Origin: a bacterium
GTDB taxonomy: Bacteria > Patescibacteriota > Minisyncoccia > Minisyncoccales > JANBVM01
Direction: 5' to 3'
DNA: 7,146 bases
Assembly (NCBI GenBank): GCA_030591065.1
Contig: JAUVBU010000024.1
Location: 1 to 7,146, forward strand
A model generated the notes under the pieces. That model did not search any database. It saw only the letters and a program-made list of their open reading frames with translations, and was not told where the DNA came from. How positions within the stretch are numbered: position 1 is the first letter of the stretch; every line of letters starts with the position of its first letter. A program made the translations under genes and the position numbers. This document shows, piece by piece, positions 1-4,606 of this stretch.

Positions 1-72
1 ACAATGTCGCACAATGTAGGTAAAGCGACGTTTAGTATGGGGGCTGAATACAACTATATCAAAAGTCCCCCA
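1..72. repeat. Cluster of short direct and inverted repeats at left edge
   Basis: ACAATGT occurs twice, ten bases apart (1-7 and 11-17). GTCGC (6-10) faces GCGAC (25-29) across 14 bases. TGGGGG (38-43) faces CCCCCA (67-72) across 23 bases, the only long G and C runs nearby in a strongly AT-rich window. The stretch lies just upstream of the recombinase. It could be a recombination or attachment site, the end of a structured RNA, or chance; the window edge cuts it off. No U-tract follows the G/C stem on either strand, so it is not a standard terminator. Confidence 0.35.
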
Positions 73-84
73 AAAAGCACTATT

Positions 85-102
85 TTACATAAATTACATA
101 AA
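85..102 (+). repeat. Tandem 9-bp repeat TTACATAAA x2, dif-half-site-like
   Basis: Two perfect adjacent copies of TTACATAAA lie 43 bases before the preferred recombinase start. With its left flank the first copy reads ATTTTACATAA (82-92). That is one mismatch from the reverse complement of the XerD arm of E. coli dif (ATTTAACATAA) and one from that of B. subtilis dif (AGTTTACATAA). No convincing second arm is found after a 6-base centre, so a full dif site is not claimed. It may be a recombinase-binding or autoregulatory site, or simple AT-rich sequence. Confidence 0.35.
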
Positions 103-114
103 ACAGACTATTAT
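85..114 (+). promoter_or_regulatory. Possible promoter of the recombinase gene
   Basis: TTACAT (85-90) and TATTAT (109-114) are separated by 18 bases, which would start transcription near 121, about 24 bases before ATG 145. The -35 match is weak and overlaps the tandem repeat, and such matches arise easily in AT-rich DNA. It is consistent with the short form of the recombinase but is weak support alone. Confidence 0.25.
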
Positions 115-144
115 CCTTTTTTAGAAGAATATAAAAAATATTTT

Positions 145-1101
145 ATGGAAAAATCTGACAAAGAAATTATAAAATATATCCCCGACTTTCTTGATTATTG
201 TGAGGTTGAAAAAGGCCTCTCTAGTATCACCCAAAAAAATTATAAGCACTACCTCGAAAAGTTTGTTTTTTGGCTAAAAAAGGTAAATAAGGAAAATTTG
301 AAGCCAAATGAGCTAACATCAGAAGACATTTGGGACTACAGACTCTTTTTATCAAGATTTACTTTTCATAAAGGAAAACCATTAAAGAAAATAACACAAA
401 ACTATTATTTAATAGCTCTTAGAGCTCTTCTAAGCTATTTTACGGCCAAAGATATAACTTGTATACCTGCAGATAAGGTAAAACTGCCTAAAGATGCAAA
501 AAAAGAAAAAACTGTAAAGTTTCTTAACTTAGAACAAATCGAAAAACTTTTACTGGCACCAAACACTAAAAAGATTTCTGGATTAAGAGACCGAGCAATT
601 TTGGAATCTTTATTTTCAACCGGCTTAAGAGTGGCCGAATTAGTATCCTTAAACAAAGAGCAATTTTTATCTTTAAAAGATAAAAAAGATTTAGAGCTTG
701 GCATTATCGGAAAAGGATCTCGCCCAAGAACTGTATACTTTTCAGAAAGAACAGTTTCTTGGCTCAAAAAATATCTTAAAACGCGCAAAGATAAAGAAAA
801 GGCTTTATTCATCAACTATCAGTCTAGAGCGACCGCAGAACGACGATTAACAGCTCGGTCCATAGAAAGGATGGTTAAAAAATATTCACTTTTAGGAGGT
901 GTCCCGATATTTACTACGCCACACACCCTTAGGCATTCCATGGCAACAGATCTCTTGAGCCAAGGAGTTGACTTAAGAACCATTCAGGAATTTTTAGGAC
1001 ATAAAAATATTGTTACCACTCAGATATATACGCATGTGACAAATAAAAGATTACGAGATGTTCACAGAAAATATCATAGTGGTAAAAATTTAAAAGAATA
1101 A
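145..1101 (+). CDS. Tyrosine recombinase, XerC/XerD-like
   Basis: This is a site-specific recombinase that cuts and rejoins DNA through a covalent tyrosine link. Numbered from ATG 145 (318 residues), a SAM-like DNA-binding domain covers about 9-100 (IPDFLDYCEVEKGLS). The catalytic domain follows with every active-site residue visible: R162 (STGLRVAEL), K190 (GKGSRPR), H260 and R263 (HTLRH), H286 (FLGHKN) and Y295 (IYTHV). The length matches the Xer family (about 300). The frame is open back to the window edge with ATGs at 4 and 37, but those upstream codons are richer in G/C-ending codons and cover short repeats, so ATG 145 is preferred; no SD is visible at any of the three. It could be the housekeeping chromosome-dimer resolvase or the integrase of an element, and the window does not decide. 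It is the only + strand gene, with a terminator 18 bases downstream. Confidence 0.9.
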   Translation: MEKSDKEIIKYIPDFLDYCEVEKGLSSITQKNYKHYLEKFVFWLKKVNKENLKPNELTSEDIWDYRLFLSRFTFHKGKPLKKITQNYYLIALRALLSYFTAKDITCIPADKVKLPKDAKKEKTVKFLNLEQIEKLLLAPNTKKISGLRDRAILESLFSTGLRVAELVSLNKEQFLSLKDKKDLELGIIGKGSRPRTVYFSERTVSWLKKYLKTRKDKEKALFINYQSRATAERRLTARSIERMVKKYSLLGGVPIFTTPHTLRHSMATDLLSQGVDLRTIQEFLGHKNIVTTQIYTHVTNKRLRDVHRKYHSGKNLKE

Positions 1102-1118
1102 TATATCTCTACAAAAGT

Positions 1119-1150
1119 CAAAAACTGCTTATATTAATAGGCAGTTTTTG
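1119..1150. terminator. Bidirectional hairpin terminator between convergent genes
   Basis: CAAAAACTGC (1119-1128) pairs perfectly with GCAGTTTTTG (1141-1150) around a 12-base loop. The arm sits 18 bases past the recombinase stop. On the + strand it is followed by a T-rich stretch (1151-1170), and on the - strand it is followed by ACTTTTGT. The position between the converging recombinase and the 83-residue gene fits use from both sides. The U-tracts are interrupted, so strength is uncertain. Confidence 0.7.
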
Positions 1151-1166
1151 GTTTCATATTCTTTTT

Positions 1167-1235
1167 ATTTACTTCTAATATTCTTTTTTGAAAATTCTAA
1201 TTATTACTAGAATACTCAAAAAAAAAGAAGTAAAT
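1167..1235. repeat. Long imperfect inverted repeat
   Basis: Three nested complementary blocks form one hairpin: ATTTACTTCT (1167-1176) with AGAAGTAAAT (1226-1235), TTTTTTGA (1184-1191) with TCAAAAAA (1216-1223), and ATTCTA (1194-1199) with TAGAAT (1208-1213). There are 24 pairs, a bulge of 7 versus 2 bases, one 2-base mismatch and an 8-base loop. It begins 8 bases past the stop of the - strand gene. It may be an RNA 3' structure or second terminator for that gene, or a remnant of mobile-element ends. Confidence 0.5.
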
Positions 1236-1242
1236 ATGGATT

Positions 1243-1494
1243 TTATATTTGAAGATGCAAAGAATTCCAAGCATCTCTTAAAATACGGTTTGTCTCCGTT
1301 TGCTGGTCAGAAGAAATAGCCTCTATTTCTATCAATTTATTCATCTCTTCTTCGATATTTTCTGCCAGAGTTTTTAACTCTAGCCACAATCTTTTTGTAA
1401 GCTCTATCTTTTCAGTAATTTCTCTTCGATCTTTATAGAACTTACTTAACCTTTCCAGGTTTTTACTTTTCCCTATTCTATTGTAAGGTTCCAT
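1243..1494 (-). CDS. Small helical protein of unknown function (83 aa)
   Basis: I do not recognise this protein. It is charged and probably all-helical with coiled-coil character, for example RREITEKIELTKRLWLELK at about residues 23-41, followed by a Glu-rich segment (NIEEEMNKLIEIEA). It has no cysteines, no signal peptide and no membrane segment. The frame could extend to a TTG at 1530, but that TTG lies inside a perfect -35 box and would put the promoter within the coding region. ATG 1494, seven bases past the -10 box, is therefore preferred. There is no SD because transcription should begin at or next to the ATG. It is transcribed alone and converges on the recombinase. The promoter supports it being a real gene; its role is unknown. 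Confidence 0.72.
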   Translation of the reverse strand: MEPYNRIGKSKNLERLSKFYKDRREITEKIELTKRLWLELKTLAENIEEEMNKLIEIEAISSDQQTETNRILRDAWNSLHLQI

Positions 1495-1501
1495 GGTGCC
1501 T

Positions 1502-1530
1502 ATTATATAACATATAATTAAACTTGTCAA
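1502..1530 (-). promoter_or_regulatory. Full-consensus sigma-70 promoter of a leaderless gene
   Basis: On the - strand TTGACA (1530-1525) and TATAAT (1507-1502) match the consensus at all twelve positions with the ideal 17-base spacer. Only seven bases (AGGCACC) separate the -10 box from ATG 1494, so the transcript should start at or within a base or two of the start codon. This is the clearest promoter in the window. Confidence 0.85.
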
Positions 1531-1544
1531 GGGTAGAATAAAAT

Positions 1545-1575
1545 AAAAAAAACCGCTAACCTATTCTGTTAACGG
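1545..1575 (-). terminator. Rho-independent terminator after the zinc-ribbon gene
   Basis: On the - strand CCGTTAAC (1575-1568) pairs with GTTAGCGG (1560-1553) around a 7-base loop, followed at once by eight T and then a T-rich run. The 8-bp stem contains one U-G wobble. On the + strand the same position would be a C-A mismatch, so the structure favours - strand use. It starts 10 bases past the stop at 1586. Confidence 0.85.
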
Positions 1576-1585
1576 AAGAATATTC

Positions 1586-1831
1586 TTATTCTTTTTCAAA
1601 AAAGAACTGGCTAGCTTCACACTTTGGACATTTTTCAATTTTCAGGAAAGACAGAAAGTCTCTTATCGTTATGTTCCTTTGGTAATTGTTCGGCTTTCTC
1701 CAGCACTTATTACAAATAACTACCGTTTGCTTTTTGGTAGGTCTTCTTCCGCCTAAACTTAACGGTCCGTTACAATAAAGGCAGTGCGCCTCCTTAACAA
1801 CTATATGTCCATTCTCACAAACAATTTTCAT
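1586..1831 (-). CDS. Zinc-ribbon-like small protein (81 aa)
   Basis: The family is not recognised, but the cysteine layout is that of a double zinc-binding protein. C5 and H9 in CENGH precede C17-x2-C20 (CLYC), then come C40-x2-C43 (CNKC) and C68-x2-C71 (CPKC). This suggests one site from C5/H9/C17/C20 and a second from C40/C43/C68/C71. A basic linker (GGRRPTKKQ, about 27-35) lies between them. Such modules often bind nucleic acid or partner proteins; a specific role would be guesswork. There is no signal peptide or membrane segment, so it should be cytoplasmic. ATG 1831 is fixed by a 10-base SD match nine bases upstream. With its own candidate promoter and a strong terminator it appears to be a single-gene transcript. 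Confidence 0.85.
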   Translation of the reverse strand: MKIVCENGHIVVKEAHCLYCNGPLSLGGRRPTKKQTVVICNKCWRKPNNYQRNITIRDFLSFLKIEKCPKCEASQFFFEKE

Positions 1832-1839
1832 ATTTTTTC

Positions 1840-1849
1840 CACCTCCTTT
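1840..1849 (-). promoter_or_regulatory. Very strong ribosome binding site
   Basis: AAAGGAGGTG on the - strand is complementary over ten bases to the canonical 3' end of 16S rRNA (CACCTCCTTT). The GGAGGT core is nine bases from ATG 1831. Most other genes here have no SD, so this one stands out and decides the start. Confidence 0.85.
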
Positions 1850-1881
1850 ATTCTATTGTTAATTTACTAGAATATTTCACC

Positions 1882-1910
1882 ATAATACAAGAAGTTTCTT
1901 TGGTCAACAA
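1882..1910 (-). promoter_or_regulatory. Possible promoter of the zinc-ribbon gene
   Basis: TATTAT (1887-1882, - strand) matches TATAAT at five of six positions. The -35 is ambiguous. TTGTTG (1910-1905) gives a 17-base spacer but matches poorly, while TTGACC (1907-1902) matches well but leaves only 14 bases. Either gives a leader of about 45 bases containing the strong SD. A promoter is needed here because a terminator lies just upstream. Confidence 0.4.
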
Positions 1911-1950
1911 AATATTGCATCTTTTTAAAATGACTGTTTCCTATTTAAAC

Positions 1951-1979
1951 AAAAAAAGAGGCGATATAATAATATCACC
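1951..1979 (-). terminator. Rho-independent terminator of the Cys-rich pair
   Basis: On the - strand GGTGATAT (1979-1972) pairs with ATATCGCC (1967-1960) around a 4-base loop, including one U-G wobble, followed by TC and seven T. It lies three bases past the TAA at 1982. That placement supports the 58-residue frame ending there being the true last gene of its transcript. Confidence 0.85.
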
Positions 1980-1981
1980 CA

Positions 1982-2158
1982 TTAACAAACTAAAGAAATA
2001 ATGTATCTTTTACATTCGCGAAGTTCCCCACAGACTAAACACCTTGTTTCTTTTGAAAAATTAGGTATTTCATCTGCCTTGTTTTTGTCTTCAAAAAGCT
2101 CTTTCAAGCATTGGTCAGAACAAATAAAAACTTCTGTCTCATTTTGCTGCTCTTTCGT
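1982..2158 (-). CDS. Cys-rich miniprotein, downstream paralog (58 aa), non-ATG start
   Basis: This small frame has a cysteine pattern like the gene just upstream: C13-x3-C17 in ICSDQCLKELFE, C40-x2-C43 in RCLVCGE, C49, and a terminal C58. The first motif resembles the second half of TRASH/YHS-type treble-clef zinc fingers (FCSxxCxxxF), and the CxxC pair would complete a four-Cys site. Zinc binding is inference. No ATG, GTG or TTG exists in frame between the upstream in-frame TGA and the first cysteine pair. I propose ACG at 2158, one base past the neighbour's stop and eight bases after AGAGG, which puts C13 where the paralog has C14. Other options are another rare start, frameshifting from the upstream gene, a degraded start codon, or a sequencing error. 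A terminator follows directly. Confidence 0.6.
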   Translation of the reverse strand, partial: TKEQQNETEVFICSDQCLKELFEDKNKADEIPNFSKETRCLVCGELRECKRYIISLVC

Positions 2159-2159
2159 T

Positions 2160-2372
2160 TTACTTACCTCTCATTTCTTTCTTAATGTCAAAAAAAGATT
2201 CTACAATAAACTGATTGCATCTATCATCTTTCTTCCCGCAAATATGACAGGTTCCACTTTCTCCGACATCGAGAACTAATTTACCTTTTCGGTAAATTTC
2301 CTTCATTTTTATTAGACACTTATCGTCATCACAGACGAGAAGTACCTTCTTTTTTAGTTGTTTTTTATACAT
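2160..2372 (-). CDS. Cys-rich miniprotein, upstream paralog (70 aa)
   Basis: The family is unknown. After a basic N-terminus (MYKKQLKKK) comes C14-x4-C19 (VCDDDKCL), a 22-residue spacer, C42-x2-C45 (TCHICGKK) and C52 (RCNQFIVESFF), then a charged tail. The order of elements matches the 58-residue downstream frame: a Cys pair followed by Leu, an acidic/basic helix, CxxCG, a single Cys and a hydrophobic end. This suggests tandem duplication and a compact zinc-bound fold, perhaps for nucleic-acid or protein contact. ATG 2372 has a GGGAAAGG element eight bases upstream, and a possible promoter precedes it. Codons around 2278-2298 form an 8-bp RNA hairpin inside the gene. Its stop lies one base before the proposed ACG start of the paralog, so the two are probably translationally coupled. 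Confidence 0.78.
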   Translation of the reverse strand: MYKKQLKKKVLLVCDDDKCLIKMKEIYRKGKLVLDVGESGTCHICGKKDDRCNQFIVESFFDIKKEMRGK

Positions 2373-2373
2373 A

Positions 2374-2520
2374 TTAAGAACCTTTCCCTTTATATAATAA
2401 AAAAACTTTTTTTACAAGAACAAATAACCTTAAAACAGAGATTAAAGGTAACTCTCTAGAAATATAAAGAGGAATTTCTTTTAAATTACTATTCTTTAAT
2501 ATTTCAAAAGTAAAAGCCAC
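2374..2520 (-). CDS. Doubtful small ORF (48 aa, GTG start)
   Basis: This frame is open without ATG and could begin at GTG 2520. It would encode a Leu/Ile/Val-rich, probably amphipathic protein (LKEIPLYISRELPLISVLRL in its middle) with a Lys/Gly tail. In its favour, the stop is followed one base later by the ATG of the Cys-rich gene (TAATATG, the same junction as at the ATPase start), and it would fill the gap after the 53-residue gene. Against it, there is no SD, the candidate promoter of the next gene overlaps its 3' end, and a weak hairpin (TAAAAGC 2511-2517 with GCTTTTA 2541-2547) covers its start. No family is recognised. It may be noncoding. Confidence 0.3.
   Translation of the reverse strand: MAFTFEILKNSNLKEIPLYISRELPLISVLRLFVLVKKVFLLYKGKGS
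2381..2423 (-). promoter_or_regulatory. Possible promoter and RBS of the Cys-rich pair
   Basis: On the - strand TTGTTC (2423-2418) and TATTAT (2399-2394) lie 18 bases apart, followed by GGGAAAGG (2388-2381), whose AAAGG can pair with the 16S 3' end eight bases before ATG 2372. The -35 match is poor. The site overlaps the doubtful 48-residue frame, so the promoter and that frame compete as readings of this stretch. Confidence 0.4.
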
Positions 2521-2552
2521 GACTTTAATAATAAGCCCTTGCTTTTAAAATA

Positions 2553-2714
2553 TTAGTCTCCAAATCTATCATCAGGGATTATTTTTTCTTTTCTTTCCAA
2601 ATAACGTTCCTTGCCACCTTTTCTAATTTCCATCTCAATTTTTCTACGTGAAAAAAATTTTCTCCAAGCTTTTTTCATTATTCCAAATAATTTTTCGAAA
2701 TTTTCTTTTATCAT
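2553..2714 (-). CDS. Small basic protein of unknown function (53 aa)
   Basis: I do not recognise it. The protein is strongly basic and probably helical (MKKAWRKFFSRRKIEMEIRK at residues 13-32), ending in an acidic tail (IIPDDRFGD). It has no cysteines or membrane segment. The amphipathic aromatic/basic stretch could bind nucleic acid or a membrane surface, which is inference. ATG 2714 is the first ATG and has no SD. A plausible promoter (2778-2806) would give a leader of about 57 bases, and a terminator further upstream isolates the gene from the ATPase operon. Codon choice and absence of stops look coding, but the short length leaves doubt. No clear terminator follows, so it may be co-transcribed with the Cys-rich pair. 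Confidence 0.55.
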   Translation of the reverse strand: MIKENFEKLFGIMKKAWRKFFSRRKIEMEIRKGGKERYLERKEKIIPDDRFGD

Positions 2715-2777
2715 AAGATTAATAACAAACAACTGACAACGAAATCGACCTTTAATGTACTTCCCTATTCCTTTTCA

Positions 2778-2806
2778 AAAATACAATAAATTAACTTATT
2801 TTTCAA
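2778..2806 (-). promoter_or_regulatory. Possible promoter of the 53-aa gene
   Basis: TTGAAA (2806-2801, - strand; five of six to consensus) and TATTTT (2783-2778; four of six) are separated by exactly 17 bases. The site lies between the strong terminator at 2838-2865 and the 53-residue gene, where a new promoter is expected. Confidence 0.5.
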
Positions 2807-2837
2807 CTAAGAAATTATCTTCTAATCAAAAATAGAA

Positions 2838-2865
2838 AAAGTGAAATCTTTGAAGATTTCACTTT
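2838..2865 (-). terminator. Terminator of the ATPase operon
   Basis: AAAGTGAAATCTT (2838-2850) and AAGATTTCACTTT (2853-2865) are perfect 13-base complements around TG. On the - strand the stem runs into TTCTATTTTTG, a U-rich tail; on the + strand it is followed by AAATCCC, so it acts on - strand transcripts. It lies about 125 bases past the 72-residue gene. The stretch between them (2866-2990) shows only frames of 16 and 25 codons that I cannot support. An 11-base direct repeat CTAATCAAAAA (2822-2832, 2872-2882) flanks the hairpin. Confidence 0.8.
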
Positions 2866-2990
2866 AAATCCCTAATCAAAAACTTTTATTTCATCCTTGT
2901 TTAAAAAATAATAATAAAACATTACTTCTTTTCGTCGAGCTTATATATAAAAAATAACTATTCCCCATAAAATATTACTAAAATTTAATT

Positions 2991-3209
2991 TTACTCTTCC
3001 CAAAACTTCTTAATCTTTTCTTTCGCTTCCTCTTTTCTTATATCTAAAAGATAAACTTTGTTTAAAGTCTTAAATAAACTTATTCTTTCCCCTAAGTCCA
3101 GTTGAGAAATTTTTAATATTAATCTCTTTTTTTGTTTCAAGTTGAGATTTATACTATTTATAAAATCTCTTAAACTTTCATTATAAAAGAAAAATTTAGC
3201 ATCAACCAT
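2991..3209 (-). CDS. Small helical protein, last gene of the ATPase operon (72 aa)
   Basis: The family is not recognised. The protein is lysine- and leucine-rich and looks like two or three amphipathic helices: LRDFINSINLNLKQKKRLIL at about 13-32, ISQLDLGERISLFKTLNKVY in the middle, and a charged C-terminal helix (RKEEAKEKIKKFWEE). It has no cysteines, signal peptide or clear membrane segment. A small helical bundle of this kind could be a chaperone-like or adaptor subunit, but that is a guess from size and position. ATG 3209 lies 11 bases past the stop of the 456-residue gene with no SD, so translation is probably coupled. A terminator follows at 2838-2865. The consistent frame and operon position make it a likely real gene. 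Confidence 0.75.
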   Translation of the reverse strand: MVDAKFFFYNESLRDFINSINLNLKQKKRLILKISQLDLGERISLFKTLNKVYLLDIRKEEAKEKIKKFWEE

Positions 3210-3220
3210 ATTTTTTATTC

Positions 3221-4591
3221 TTATTTAGTAACTTCTATGGTCCCAGAAAGAAAGTTTATAAACCACTTACTAAATTTCTTTTTATCTCTAAAAGCATCGT
3301 GATATATTTTTTGTTCTCTCTGAGATATGTCTATTTTTCGCAACGACTGTTTGGTACGTTTAATCCCCCATTTTTTTTGTAAAAACTTTTTGATATACTT
3401 TTCATCTTTTAACCAATTTCCGCTCAGTCTTTTAAGATACCAACCCTCACGCTTATAAACAATCTTTATTAAATCCTTTAGTTCTTGGGGAGCTTTTTCT
3501 TTTCCTACATTTCTCTCAAATAACATTTCTATTCTTTTTAACTGATGTTTTGTTTTTCCTGTAACTTCTTTTTCAAAAGCTTCTTCTACAAACCTTTCCT
3601 TTAATTTCTCGTAAAAGTCTTCGATATTGCTATTTGGTTTCTTGCAAAACTCTTTAATTGCTTTTTCTGTCTTTTTTGCTATTTCGGATGCTTTTTTGGG
3701 ATCTGTCATAAATTCTTTCACTGCTTCCTCTTTATCCCATTCCATCATACGAGCTGCCCTATCCTCATCTGTTTTTAAACCTTCGGCTTCTAGCATTGTA
3801 TCTATTTTTTTCCATTCATAACCTGGCTCATTATTTTCACGCTTTCCCTTAATTTCTTCTGCCTTTTTTTCAATTTCCTTTTTTTTATCTACCTCTCCTA
3901 TAGCTTCTTTTTTAACGTTCTTTCCACCAAGTTTTTCTATTAACTCTATTCTTGCTTTAGACAAGCCTTCAAATTTTTCTTTAAGATCCGATATTTCCGG
4001 CGTCTCAGGTTCACCACTTTTAAGTTTTTTGCTTAAATTATCTCGCTTTATTTTTACTTCCCCCGCTATACTGTTTAATCTGTTTAATATCAAAAACTGA
4101 CTTTCTCTAGGAACTATCTCTTTCTTTAAATCTTGCCTTAACAGGTTTAACCTAGTAATCTTTTTATAATAAATATCATTTTCCTTTAATGTTTCTCTTA
4201 AAGAGTTTCTTCCCCCTAAATATTTTAAAGCTATTTCAGCCTGCTCTGCCTTGTCTTTTGTTTTTATTGTAAATTTATCACTGTTCTCTGATTCGTTATA
4301 ATATTCTACAGCAAACTCTATCATTACATCATCATTTTCTTTCTGTAAGGCATCTTTAATAATTTTTTTTGTTTCCAGTTTTGGGGTCTTCTCAAGCCCC
4401 TCAATCAATCTACTTGCGTCGTCTTGCATCATCTCTTCTTCAAAAGGTAAAACCTCTTCCTGGACTTCTGTTTCTTCACGAACAAATTCTTTTTGTTTTT
4501 GAAGTTTTCTCCCTATTCGCTCTATTAACTTCGGCTCTTTTTCCCTCCTTCCTTCACGTGCTTTTCTTCGAGTAATTTTTCTTGAGCTCAT
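3221..4591 (-). CDS. Large charged soluble protein linked to the ATPase (456 aa)
   Basis: No known domain is recognised. The first 39 residues are very basic (RKITRRKAREGRREKE near the start), followed by an acidic stretch (about 39-58, EETEVQEEVLPFEEE). Residues 60-190 look folded and helical, a Pro/Glu linker lies near 191-200, and about 200-255 is Lys/Glu-rich with coiled-coil character. The C-terminal part (about 330-450) is basic and contains most of the tryptophans (EGWYLKRLSGNW, QKKWGIKR, SKWFINFL). There is one cysteine (C316), no signal peptide and no membrane helix, so it should be cytoplasmic. It starts 15 bases after the ATPase stop without an SD, implying co-transcription. A role as an accessory factor, substrate or DNA-binding partner of the ATPase is inferred from position and charge only. 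Confidence 0.88.
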   Translation of the reverse strand: MSSRKITRRKAREGRREKEPKLIERIGRKLQKQKEFVREETEVQEEVLPFEEEMMQDDASRLIEGLEKTPKLETKKIIKDALQKENDDVMIEFAVEYYNESENSDKFTIKTKDKAEQAEIALKYLGGRNSLRETLKENDIYYKKITRLNLLRQDLKKEIVPRESQFLILNRLNSIAGEVKIKRDNLSKKLKSGEPETPEISDLKEKFEGLSKARIELIEKLGGKNVKKEAIGEVDKKKEIEKKAEEIKGKRENNEPGYEWKKIDTMLEAEGLKTDEDRAARMMEWDKEEAVKEFMTDPKKASEIAKKTEKAIKEFCKKPNSNIEDFYEKLKERFVEEAFEKEVTGKTKHQLKRIEMLFERNVGKEKAPQELKDLIKIVYKREGWYLKRLSGNWLKDEKYIKKFLQKKWGIKRTKQSLRKIDISQREQKIYHDAFRDKKKFSKWFINFLSGTIEVTK

Positions 4592-4606
4592 GTTTTTATA
4601 TAAAAT

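Noticed and set aside
39..71. GGGGGCTGAA resembles the first bases of tmRNA (GGGGCTGA)
   Set aside because: The following conserved GGATTCGAC segment is missing and no tRNA-like end is present; the match is too short.
38..72. TGGGGG...CCCCCA stem as a terminator
   Set aside because: A 23-base loop and no T-run after the stem on either strand.
435..815. Long open frame on the - strand opposite the recombinase
   Set aside because: The + strand frame contains the complete recombinase active site; the antisense frame is a low-complexity Ser/Phe-rich mirror of a Lys-rich gene.
1205..1875. TTACTAGAATA present twice (about 1204-1214 and 1864-1874)
   Set aside because: An 11-mer repeated once in 7 kb of AT-rich DNA is expected by chance, and the two contexts differ.
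2160..2180. Genetic code 25 (TGA = Gly) to extend the 58-residue frame upstream
   Set aside because: Other genes here read through without any in-frame TGA, which would be unlikely in a TGA-reassigned genome.
2001..2279. Open + strand frame of 92 codons over the Cys-rich pair
   Set aside because: Ser/Phe-rich mirror of Lys/Glu-rich - strand coding; the - strand frames show related Cys motifs, an SD-like element and a matching terminator.
2822..2882. Direct repeat CTAATCAAAAA flanking the terminator hairpin, considered as a target-site duplication
   Set aside because: Eleven AT-rich bases with nothing element-like between the copies except a terminator; chance or local duplication is enough.
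2872..2968. Frames of 16 and 25 codons between the 72-residue gene and its terminator
   Set aside because: Too short, low complexity and no convincing start signals; they may be chance in AT-rich 3' UTR.
3627..4575. + strand open frames opposite the 456-residue gene
   Set aside because: Antisense to a long uninterrupted charged coding frame; Ser/Phe-rich composition is the expected mirror effect.
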